32,915 bases of DNA from Myxococcota bacterium (GTDB lineage: Bacteria; Myxococcota_A; Polyangia; Polyangiales; Houyiibacteriaceae). Shown here one piece after another: positions 1 to 7,311 of the stretch (the first letter of the stretch is position 1; the number at the start of each line of letters is the position of its first letter). A model generated the notes under the pieces. The model was not told where the DNA came from. It made no database searches and worked only from the letters and a program-made list of their open reading frames with translations. The stretch is from positions 1 through 32,915 of the forward strand of contig JALOQC010000010.1 of NCBI GenBank assembly GCA_025453555.1, in the 5' to 3' direction. Position numbers and translations under genes: made by a program.

Positions 1-49
1 CGATGGTACTGCAGAGTTTCTCTGTGGGAGAGTAGGACGCTGCCGGATT
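1..49 (+). rRNA. rrf: 5S ribosomal RNA, 3' end (partial)
   Basis: The first bases read CGATGGTACTGC, then GGGAGAGTAGGACGCTGCC. This matches the conserved 3' third of bacterial 5S rRNA (CGATGGTAGTG...GAGAGTAGG.ACTGCC). The 5' part lies outside the window, so this is the tail of an rRNA operon. The exact 3' end (about 46-50) cannot be fixed without the 5' strand of the terminal stem. A perfect terminator hairpin follows immediately, which supports the call. Confidence 0.9.
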
Positions 50-52
50 TAT

Positions 53-89
53 GAAGCCCCGCTCGGAAACGAGCGGGGCTTCACTTTTT
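53..89 (+). terminator. Rho-independent terminator of the rRNA operon
   Basis: A perfect 13-bp inverted repeat (53-65 and 70-82, arm GAAGCCCCGCTCG) encloses a GAAA tetraloop and is followed by TTTTT at 85-89. It lies just after the 5S 3' end, as expected for the operon terminator. Confidence 0.93.
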
Positions 90-559
90 CCGTCGCTTCC
101 TTCGGAGCTCCGCCGGTCTTGCCGGTCTTTCGCGGGCGGCCCGGGCGGCGGCCCCGACGTTGAGCCGGCTCCGCCGTGGAGCGCTGATGATCTCGGCGCT
201 CGACACCGGGAGAGGCAACGCGATTCCGACGACGAATCGCGTGAGCTCGGCGCCTCGGAGGGGCGCTGGTTTTCGAACCGGCGTTGCGTCCTCGCTCGTG
301 CGGATCCTCCGGGTCGTGGGTTGACTTCGAGCCCGAAGTTCGATCGCGCACTCCTTGCGAACAAACGAAGTAGTTCGCTCGAAGCCGCACCTGCGTTCAA
401 GCGAGGCTCTGTCGAGTCGTCTGCCGCGTTCTTTGCGGATGGACGTGTTGAGCTCCGAGAGAGCGACGGCTCGCCGGCAATCGTCGAAGTAGCCCGCTTT
501 TCTCGCAGATTCGGGGGGTTTCCCTTCGGCGAGCTCCTTGCCATACTCGGGCCCTTCGC
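90..559. other. Intergenic stretch after the rRNA operon; no gene recognised
   Basis: Open frames cross this stretch on both strands, but none has a plausible start, a ribosome binding site or a recognisable domain, and their residues look like out-of-frame translation rich in Arg and Ser. No tRNA fold was found. The sequence is rich in TTCG/CGAA words. A CATACT hexamer at 542-547 could be a -10 element for the gene starting at 560. Confidence 0.5.
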
Positions 560-2902
560 ATGGCTTGGGGCCGTAGAGTTCGACGTTGGCTCGTGGGGAT
601 CGGCGCAGTGGCGCTTCCCGGCGGAGCTGCGTTCGGCTGGTGGGTGTGGCTCCCTCGCGCAGTCGAAGACAAGGTCGTGGAGGTCGCGAGCCGACATGGC
701 TTCGAGGCTCGGGTCGATGGAGCGAGCGCGGGATTCTCGTCGCTCGAGCTCGAGCGCATCGTGCTCGAGCAACGGGGGATCTCGCTGGAGCTGGAGGACG
801 TGTCGGTGGCCGCCTCTCCGCTCGAGCTGGCCCTCGACGGCAGTGCGGCGATTCGCGGCGTCGACGTTCGTCGGCTCGGTGCGAAGCTCGACGTCGCGCG
901 GGGGGCTCGCGACGTCCTTCGCGAGGCGCGGCAGCGTGAGGTCGGCTCGGCGGCTTCGGGGAACCCCTCGCCGAACGTGCCTTCGGCGCGTCCCCCGATT
1001 CGAGTGCTCGACGGCGCGGTCGAGGTTCGCGATGCGGACGCACGCGCACGGGTGTCGGGAGCGTTCACGCTCGATGGCGGCGAGCTTCGATGGAGCGGCG
1101 GCGGCGTCCGACTCGGCGACGAGGGGCGAACCTGGCTCGAAGCCGACGGAATCGAGGCCCACGCGCGACGTGGCGAGAGCGGGTGGAAGGTCGTCGCGGC
1201 CTCGGCCCGCTCGGCCAAGTGGTCGACCGACCAGCCGCCGGATGCGGAGCTGGCGCTCGCGAAGAGCTTCGTGCGCCCGCGCGAAGGCGAGGCGCGGGTG
1301 CCGCTCGAGCCTCCGCCCGACGAAGAGCCCCCATGGTCGCGTTGGCTCGACCCGGAAGCCGCGTTCGCGATCGAGACGCTCACCCTCGCCCGCGCGTCGG
1401 GTGACTTCGGACAGCTCGCGGTCGAGGCGACGCGCGCGGAAGACCGCGTTCGGCTCGCGGGTCGCGGGACCGTGCAGAACGGCGAGGTGCGGTGGAGCCT
1501 CGAGGTGATGCCCGACGCCCCGAGCGCCTCGGGAACCATCTTCTTGCGCGAGGCGCCGTTCGATCTCTTCGTGGCGGCGCTCCCGGAGATCCCGTGGTGG
1601 CATCCGGAGCTCGCGCGAGTCTCGGCCGACCTGACGATCGAAGCGTCGTCGCCGGCCGAGGTCAGGCTCCGTGGGAGCGCGAGCGTCCGAGATCTCGCGG
1701 TGGACAGCGCGCGCATCGCGCCGCATCCGGTGCGGGGGCTGACGGCGGAGGCGGAAGGGGAAGCGCGGTGGCATCCGGACGCACGGCGCCTGATCGTCGA
1801 CGATGCACGCGTCTTGGTGGGCGCTGCCCGCGTGAACGTCCGCGGCGAGGTTTCGCGTGGTGAGCACTTCGCGCTCGACGTGCATGCGAGCTTGGAGCCG
1901 ACGGAGTGCGACGCCGCGATCCACTCGATCCCCGACGATCTCTTGCAGGAAGCGTCGGGATTTCGATGGGCCGGGCGCATCGGGGGCACGCTCCGGCTCT
2001 CGCTCGACACGTCCGCGCTCGAAGCGACGCGGCTCGACCTGCGGGTCGCCAACGGCTGTCGCTTCGAGCAGGTGCCGGTGATCGCCGACCTGCGTCGCTT
2101 CGAAGGACCGTTCCTTCACCGCGTGGTGGAGCCGGACGGAAGTGTCTTCGAGATGATGGCCGGACCCGGGAGCGACAATTGGATTTCGATCCACGAGATC
2201 CATCCATATTTCGTGCACGCCGTGATCGCGCACGAAGACGGTGGCTTCTTCGGTCATTCCGGGTTCGCGACCTACGCGATTCGCGACGCGCTGGTGCGCA
2301 ACGTGCGCGAAGGGCGCTACGTGCAGGGGGCCAGCACGATCTCGATGCAGCTCACGAAGAACCTCCTGCTTCATCGAGAAAAGACGCTCGCGCGGAAGCT
2401 CCAGGAGGTGTTGCTGACCTGGTGGATCGAGACCGCGCTCGACAAGGCGCACATCCTCGAACTCTACCTGAACGTCATCGAGTACGCGCCGGGGGTGTAT
2501 GGCATCGTGCGCGGGGCGGATCACTACTTCGGGCGATCACCGGCGGAGCTGACGCTGGCCGAAGCCGCGTTTCTCGCGTGTGTGCTCCCGGGGCCGAAGG
2601 TTCATCACGAGCACTACGTGCGGGGCTCGCTCTCGACGTCGATGCGTAACCGCGTGCGGCGCTTCGTGGAGCACCTGCACGCGCGAGGGAGGGTCGACGC
2701 CACGGCGCGGGACGAGGCGCTCGCGCAGCTCGAGGGCTTCTCGTTCTACCGGCCGGGTCAGGCGGTCGTGCCGCGTCCGAGCGCGGGTCGTGCGTCGCCG
2801 CTTCCCTTCGAGAGCGCGATCGTCGACGTGGCGGAGGAGGTCGAGGGCTGGACCGACTACGGGCCGGACGAAGCCGAAGGCCACGCCGAAGACAGCGAGT
2901 GA
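560..2902 (+). CDS. Membrane-anchored GT51 peptidoglycan glycosyltransferase with a large N-terminal domain
   Basis: Predicted to polymerise lipid II into glycan strands on the outer face of the inner membrane. A short basic N terminus and a hydrophobic segment (about residues 8-30) give an anchor. The C-terminal part (about 540-730) carries the GT51 motifs in order: EDGGFFGHSG with likely catalytic Glu559, QGASTISMQLTKN from Gln589, RKLQEV, and ILELYLNVIEYAPGVYGI. No transpeptidase domain or SxxK/KTG motif follows, so this is not a class A PBP. Residues about 40-530 form a long beta-rich region unlike the short stems of monofunctional enzymes and resembling AsmA/DUF-type periplasmic repeats; that likeness is only an impression. 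The 780-residue length is about three times that of MtgA. The ATG at 560 lacks a strong ribosome binding site. Confidence 0.85.
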   Translation: MAWGRRVRRWLVGIGAVALPGGAAFGWWVWLPRAVEDKVVEVASRHGFEARVDGASAGFSSLELERIVLEQRGISLELEDVSVAASPLELALDGSAAIRGVDVRRLGAKLDVARGARDVLREARQREVGSAASGNPSPNVPSARPPIRVLDGAVEVRDADARARVSGAFTLDGGELRWSGGGVRLGDEGRTWLEADGIEAHARRGESGWKVVAASARSAKWSTDQPPDAELALAKSFVRPREGEARVPLEPPPDEEPPWSRWLDPEAAFAIETLTLARASGDFGQLAVEATRAEDRVRLAGRGTVQNGEVRWSLEVMPDAPSASGTIFLREAPFDLFVAALPEIPWWHPELARVSADLTIEASSPAEVRLRGSASVRDLAVDSARIAPHPVRGLTAEAEGEARWHPDARRLIVDDARVLVGAARVNVRGEVSRGEHFALDVHASLEPTECDAAIHSIPDDLLQEASGFRWAGRIGGTLRLSLDTSALEATRLDLRVANGCRFEQVPVIADLRRFEGPFLHRVVEPDGSVFEMMAGPGSDNWISIHEIHPYFVHAVIAHEDGGFFGHSGFATYAIRDALVRNVREGRYVQGASTISMQLTKNLLLHREKTLARKLQEVLLTWWIETALDKAHILELYLNVIEYAPGVYGIVRGADHYFGRSPAELTLAEAAFLACVLPGPKVHHEHYVRGSLSTSMRNRVRRFVEHLHARGRVDATARDEALAQLEGFSFYRPGQAVVPRPSAGRASPLPFESAIVDVAEEVEGWTDYGPDEAEGHAEDSE

Positions 2903-3168
2903 TCGTCGCGCGCGGCCGATCGCCGGCGCGTTTGGCTCGCACGTCGACGGCGACCACGCGAACCGATGCTCGCCGAGCACCACGCGCGACGTGAGGGCTC
3001 GGTCCCACGACGCCGTCGCAACCAGAGCTCGATCCGCGGCCGCGGCGTGACGCCCGCCGAGGATCACGCCGCTCCAGAACGATTGAAGAATCCGGCCGCT
3101 CGGCATACCGTCCGCGACATCGGACGGGCTGCGAGCCCCCCGTGCTCGATCCAGGAGAGGGAGCCCTC

Positions 3169-5397
3169 ATGCGTTCGCACGTCCTCGCATTTCTCGCCGC
3201 GTTCTCCGTGTCTTCCGCCGCGGTGGTCGCCGCGCAGGTGCCGGTGAACATCGAGAGCACGCCGCCTGGCGCGACGGTGTTCCTCGACGCGGAGTCCGAC
3301 GCGACGCGCCTCGGGACCACGCCGCTGCAGGCCGTTCGGATCGCGCGCGGTGTCCACACGTTGATCTTCAAGCTCGCCAACCACGAGGACGCGCGTGTCC
3401 AGATCAACGTCGCGCGGCGCCGCGAGACCTTCCGCGCGGTGCTCAACCCGCTCGGGGTCATCGACGTCACGGCGGGCAACGCAGCGGCCACGGGGGCGGC
3501 GGTGCGCATCGACGGGCAGCCGGTCGGCAACGTGCCGCATCGACAGAACGTGCAGCCGGGGCGCCACCTCGTGCAGGTCGGTCGCGAAGGCTACGTGACC
3601 TACAACCAGTGGACGGATGTGGCGGGCGGTCAGGTCGTGACGCTGCCCGTGTTGCTCGAAGCGCAGGCGCCGTCGACCGGCTCGCTGCTCGTGGCGTCGG
3701 ACGTGAGCGGTGCGGCGATCTACGTCGACGGGACGCCGCGCGGCACCACCCCGACGGTGATCGATGGGCTCACCGAGGGCGACCACGTGGTCGAGGTCCG
3801 CTCGAACGACTCGACGCAGCAACCGCACCGCGAGACGGTGCGGATCACGGCGGGGCAGCGTTCGACCGTGAACGCGACGCTGCGCGCGGCGCCGGCGCAG
3901 AACGGGACGTTGCGCGTGCTCGCGAACGTGCCGGGGGCCGTGATCAGCGTCGATGGAGAGGTCGTCGGGAACGCGCCCGCGACCGCTTCGAACCTCGCGC
4001 CGGGCGAGCACATCGTCGAAGCGCGGGCGGAGGGACATCAGCCGCTGCAGCAGCCGGTCACGATCGAGCCGGGTCGCCAGCGGGTGATCTCGCTCGAGCT
4101 GCGGCCGCTCGATCGCGCGCCGGGTCGTGTGATCGTCAACGCGAACGTCGGTGGCGCGACGGTGATGATCAACAACGAGGAGCGCGGCCAGGTGCCGGTC
4201 GTGCTCGAGGGGCTCCCGGCGGGGACGTACGCGGTCGTCGTGCGCGCGCCGGGTCACGAGGAGCATCGCGAGACCTGTCAGACGGGGCCGGGACGCGACT
4301 GTCAGGTCACCGCGCGGCTCGCGCCGGTCGGTACGTTGGTGCGTGTCGAAGCGAGCGCGCCGGGCGCGGTCTTCGTGGTGGACGGAGAGGTGCGCGGGCC
4401 GGTGCCGTGGGAGGGCAACGTCGCGGTCGGCGAGCACACGATCGAGGTGCGCGCACCCGGCTTCCGTTCACACGTGGAGCGCATCTCGCTCCGCCCGAGC
4501 AACGAGATTCGCCTCATCAACGTAGGCCTGGTCGGGGAAGGCGAGCTGTCGCCGGAGGAACGTCAGGCGCGCGAGGCCACGCGGCGGGACCGCCATCGGC
4601 AAGCAGTCGCGCGGAGCGGCGCGACCCTGCCCGACGACCTCGCGGTGCTCGATTTCTCGTTCGGCTGGCCGCACCTCTTCGAGTTCCGGCTCGGCATCGG
4701 CGTGCTCGAGTGGCTCGAGGCGGGCATCGGCCTACGCACGACCTTCTACCGACTCACGGAGTTCGAGGGTCGCGTCAAGATCGGGTACCGCCCGGTGCGT
4801 CAGGTCTCGCTCGGCTTGAACACCCGCCTCGGCGGTGGCCTCGGGCCGGGTCGCGCGATCACGGACGAGGAGTTCGACGACCGTGTCGACGAGGGTGAGC
4901 TCGACGCGGACGACCCGCGCCCGGAGCTGTCGACCAACTCGTTCTTCATGAGCTTCGAGGCGCTCTTCTCGTTGCACTTCCTCAACGCGGGCAACTTCAC
5001 GCTCTGGGGCGCGCTCGACTACCACTCGGACAGTTGGCAGTGGAACCGCTCGAACTCGGATTGCCGCTACTCGGTGCCGTGCGAGCGCGGCATGGACGTG
5101 CCGCGGGACACCACGGGCGACCCGGAGCGCATCTCGGGGCGGCAGTCGCTGGCGCGCTTCCGCCTCGGTGGCTCGCTCGAGCTCATCCTCAGCCGCCGCC
5201 TGAACATCTGGGGCTCGTTCGAGGGCATCCTCGCGGGCAAGCAGCGACGAATCCTCGGCGACATGTGGGGCTTCGGTCGCGACGACGTGATGCTCTACGC
5301 GCGGCTCGGCTTCACCTACAAGTTCGGGTACGCGGAGCGCGCGGAAGAGCTGCCGGCAGAAGCGGCGCCCGCCCCGGAGCTGGAACCGGCGCCGTGA
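3169..5397 (+). CDS. Secreted six-PEGA-repeat protein with C-terminal outer-membrane-like beta-barrel
   Basis: A signal peptide (residues 1-22, cleavage predicted before Gln23) precedes six tandem PEGA-type modules starting near residues 24, 96, 171, 246, 319 and 388. Each shows the PGA-x-V-x-[VI]-D-G-x-x-x-G-x-[TA]-P core and ends in a G-x-H-x-[VI]-x-V-x-x-x-G strand. A basic linker (about 460-488) follows. Residues about 489-735 have alternating hydrophobic/polar strands with many Gly and aromatic residues (LFEFRLGIGVLEWLEAGIGL and similar), as in outer-membrane barrels. I infer an outer-membrane protein displaying a PEGA stalk. The start is set by AGGAG at 3153-3157 and by the signal peptide; a GTG at 3142 would add nine residues ahead of it. 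No catalytic residues were recognised. Confidence 0.85.
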   Translation: MRSHVLAFLAAFSVSSAAVVAAQVPVNIESTPPGATVFLDAESDATRLGTTPLQAVRIARGVHTLIFKLANHEDARVQINVARRRETFRAVLNPLGVIDVTAGNAAATGAAVRIDGQPVGNVPHRQNVQPGRHLVQVGREGYVTYNQWTDVAGGQVVTLPVLLEAQAPSTGSLLVASDVSGAAIYVDGTPRGTTPTVIDGLTEGDHVVEVRSNDSTQQPHRETVRITAGQRSTVNATLRAAPAQNGTLRVLANVPGAVISVDGEVVGNAPATASNLAPGEHIVEARAEGHQPLQQPVTIEPGRQRVISLELRPLDRAPGRVIVNANVGGATVMINNEERGQVPVVLEGLPAGTYAVVVRAPGHEEHRETCQTGPGRDCQVTARLAPVGTLVRVEASAPGAVFVVDGEVRGPVPWEGNVAVGEHTIEVRAPGFRSHVERISLRPSNEIRLINVGLVGEGELSPEERQAREATRRDRHRQAVARSGATLPDDLAVLDFSFGWPHLFEFRLGIGVLEWLEAGIGLRTTFYRLTEFEGRVKIGYRPVRQVSLGLNTRLGGGLGPGRAITDEEFDDRVDEGELDADDPRPELSTNSFFMSFEALFSLHFLNAGNFTLWGALDYHSDSWQWNRSNSDCRYSVPCERGMDVPRDTTGDPERISGRQSLARFRLGGSLELILSRRLNIWGSFEGILAGKQRRILGDMWGFGRDDVMLYARLGFTYKFGYAERAEELPAEAAPAPELEPAP

Positions 5398-5548
5398 ACG
5401 CGGCTCGCGCGACCATGCCCAGTGACGGAGCGGCTGGCGACCTGACGACGGACCCTCGACGTAACTGAGCGAGCAAAAGCGCGCGACCGATTGGAAACGA
5501 GCCGGCGGTCGAGCGACTCTGGAGCGTGGTGGACCGCGGAGGTGTCGG

Positions 5549-6658
5549 ATGAGGGCGTGGCAGGTCGCGTTCGTCGTGACGTGCTCCGCCCTCGTGGTGG
5601 CCCCGGCGGCCGCCCAACGCGCGGAGCCTCGCGCCGAGGGACGCACGGCGCGTCGCGCGGGGACCCGCGACTCGCTCGTACCTCCGCCGACCTCGGTCGA
5701 GCACGAGCTGGAGCTGCACGACGTCTCGTTCGACGCGCCGCCCGTGGTGCTCCGACCGAGCGACGAGCTGCGGCCGCTGGCGGTCGCGGTGCAGTTGCAG
5801 CTTCGTCGCCAAGGCCACGAGCTCGTGCTGGGGCCTCCGCCCCCTGCGATCGCGGAGGCGGTGGGGCGCGGCGAGATCGCGCTCGTGTCGCGTGACGGTC
5901 ACCTCTGGCTCGGGGTGGGCGCCCACGGCGGCGCGACTCACGGGGCCTCGCTCGCGCTCGCTCCGGCACCGACGTCGGAGACGATCCGCGCGCTCGCGCT
6001 GGCGGTCGAGTCGCTGCTCGATCAGGCGGAGTCGGCGTCGTGGAACCCGCGTCCAGCCGCGAGCACACCCGCGCCCTCGAACGAGGTCGTCTACCTGCAC
6101 TACGACGACACCCCGCCTCCGCGGGAGGGCGCCAAGCCCACGGTCTTCCTCAAGGTGCTGATGGGCTGGTCGCCCTCGCGCGACCGCGTGCTGCTCGGTC
6201 CCGGCGCGGGCTTCGGGCTCTGCGTCGGGTTGCACTGCGTGGTGCTCGAAGCGGAGCTGCCGCTCCTGCCCGACGAACGCCCGGTCGCGGGCGGCACGCT
6301 GCGGTATCGCGCGCTCTCGGCCAGCGTGCGTGGACAAGCACGCGTCGCGTTGCCACGCGCGTTGACGGTCGCGATCGGCCTGGGTCTCGTCAGTCGCATC
6401 GGCACCGCGAGCCTCGTCGGTCACGACCTTCGCCGCACCACGAGCGCCTTCGGTGCGCGCACGAGCCTCGAGCTCGCGTGGCGGGTCCGCGGTCCCTTCG
6501 AGCTCGTCGCCGAAGGCGGCCTCGACGCGATGCTCTCCGATCAGCGTGGCCGCTACCGTCTGCCGACCGGCCAAGAGGAGATCCTCGAAGACCGCTGGAC
6601 GCCGTGGTTGATGCTCTCGCTGCGCCTTCGGCCCGCGGCCTCCGGGGAGCGCACGTGA
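5549..6658 (+). CDS. Secreted protein of unknown function, possible outer-membrane component
   Basis: A clear signal peptide (residues 1-22, ending APAAA before Gln23) is followed by a small alpha/beta region (about 50-160) and then by alternating strand-like segments (about 195-365) ending in WLMLSLRLRP, which resembles a terminal barrel strand. No named family was recognised. GGAGG at 5538-5542 lies six bases before the ATG. Its 3' end overlaps the GTG of the ECF sigma gene, so the two are probably translationally coupled. I infer an envelope protein acting with, or controlled by, the sigma/FecR pair. Function unknown. Confidence 0.75.
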   Translation: MRAWQVAFVVTCSALVVAPAAAQRAEPRAEGRTARRAGTRDSLVPPPTSVEHELELHDVSFDAPPVVLRPSDELRPLAVAVQLQLRRQGHELVLGPPPPAIAEAVGRGEIALVSRDGHLWLGVGAHGGATHGASLALAPAPTSETIRALALAVESLLDQAESASWNPRPAASTPAPSNEVVYLHYDDTPPPREGAKPTVFLKVLMGWSPSRDRVLLGPGAGFGLCVGLHCVVLEAELPLLPDERPVAGGTLRYRALSASVRGQARVALPRALTVAIGLGLVSRIGTASLVGHDLRRTTSAFGARTSLELAWRVRGPFELVAEGGLDAMLSDQRGRYRLPTGQEEILEDRWTPWLMLSLRLRPAASGERT

Positions 6659-7311
6659 AGGTTGGAAACGGCGACGCCCTGGAGCGACGAGACGTCGTGA
6701 TGAGCTCACGGATGAAGCTCGTGCGGCTCCCCGCACCCGACCCCGAGGATCCCGAGACCTTACTCTCGGCCGCTGCGGGCGACGACGCCTGCGTGCGCGC
6801 GATCTACCGCGCCCACGTCGACCGCGTGCACCGCCACGTCGCGCGGGTGCTCGGACGGCACGACCCCGAGGTCGAGGACGTGGTCCAGAAGGTCTTCCTC
6901 GCTGCCTTCGACGGAGCCGAGGGCTTCGGCGGGCGCTCGAAGGTGAGCACTTGGATCCTCGGCATCGCGACCCGCCGCGCGCTCGACGAGGCGCGTGCGC
7001 GTTGGCGCCGCGATCGTTGGCAGCGACTGTCGGCGTGGGTCGGGCTCGGTCGCGCGCCGAGCGCGCCGGACGAGAGCCACGCGATGCGCGATCAGGCGGA
7101 GGCGCTCTTGCAGGTGCTCACGCCCGATCAACGCACGGTGTTCGTGCTCAAGGAGGTCGAGGGACACACGCTCCAAGAGATCGCGGACCTGACGGGGGTC
7201 GGCATCTCCACCTTGCACGCGCGGTTGCAGGCGGCGCGCAAGCGCCTCGACGCGGAGCTCGGCCAGAGCGATGTCCGCACGGAAGAAGAAGGAGGTCACC
7301 GTGGCGCGTGA
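6655..7311 (+). CDS. ECF-family RNA polymerase sigma factor
   Basis: Directs RNA polymerase to a dedicated promoter set. The sigma-2 region (about residues 45-112) contains YRAHVDRVHRHV, VEDVVQKVFLAAF and STWILGIATRRALDEAR. The sigma-4 region (about 155-203) contains LTPDQRTVFVLKEVEGHTLQEIA followed by the helix-turn-helix GVGISTLHARLQAARKRL. There is no sigma-3, as expected for group 4. The GTG at 6655 is chosen because GGGGAG at 6644-6649 lies five bases upstream and the codon overlaps the previous stop. An in-frame ATG at 6700 (about 203 residues) is possible but its nearest purine-rich tract is too far away. The 3' end overlaps the FecR gene, the usual arrangement for a sigma factor and its membrane regulator. 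Confidence 0.88.
   Translation: MKVGNGDALERRDVVMSSRMKLVRLPAPDPEDPETLLSAAAGDDACVRAIYRAHVDRVHRHVARVLGRHDPEVEDVVQKVFLAAFDGAEGFGGRSKVSTWILGIATRRALDEARARWRRDRWQRLSAWVGLGRAPSAPDESHAMRDQAEALLQVLTPDQRTVFVLKEVEGHTLQEIADLTGVGISTLHARLQAARKRLDAELGQSDVRTEEEGGHRGA
7289..7295 (+). promoter_or_regulatory. Strong ribosome binding site fixing the FecR-gene start
   Basis: AAGGAGG, followed by a five-base spacer, precedes GTG at 7301. It lies inside the end of the sigma gene and argues for GTG 7301 over the ATG at 7271, which has no comparable site. Confidence 0.8.

Noticed and set aside
280-300. tRNA-like T-arm (GGTTCGAA-type) on the minus strand
   Set aside because: No acceptor, D-arm or anticodon stem can be built around it.
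51-1508. Long plus-strand frame running from the rRNA terminator into the GT51 gene
   Set aside because: Very high Arg/Ser content, begins inside the terminator hairpin and overlaps the well-supported GT51 gene in another frame.
397-2052. Long minus-strand frame opposite the GT51 gene
   Set aside because: Typical high-GC shadow with Ser/Arg/Ala-rich residues and no domain; the plus-strand gene has clear motifs.
2903-3106. Minus-strand frame with balanced residues between the GT51 and PEGA genes
   Set aside because: It runs on into the GT51 coding region as a shadow and has no start signal or recognised domain.
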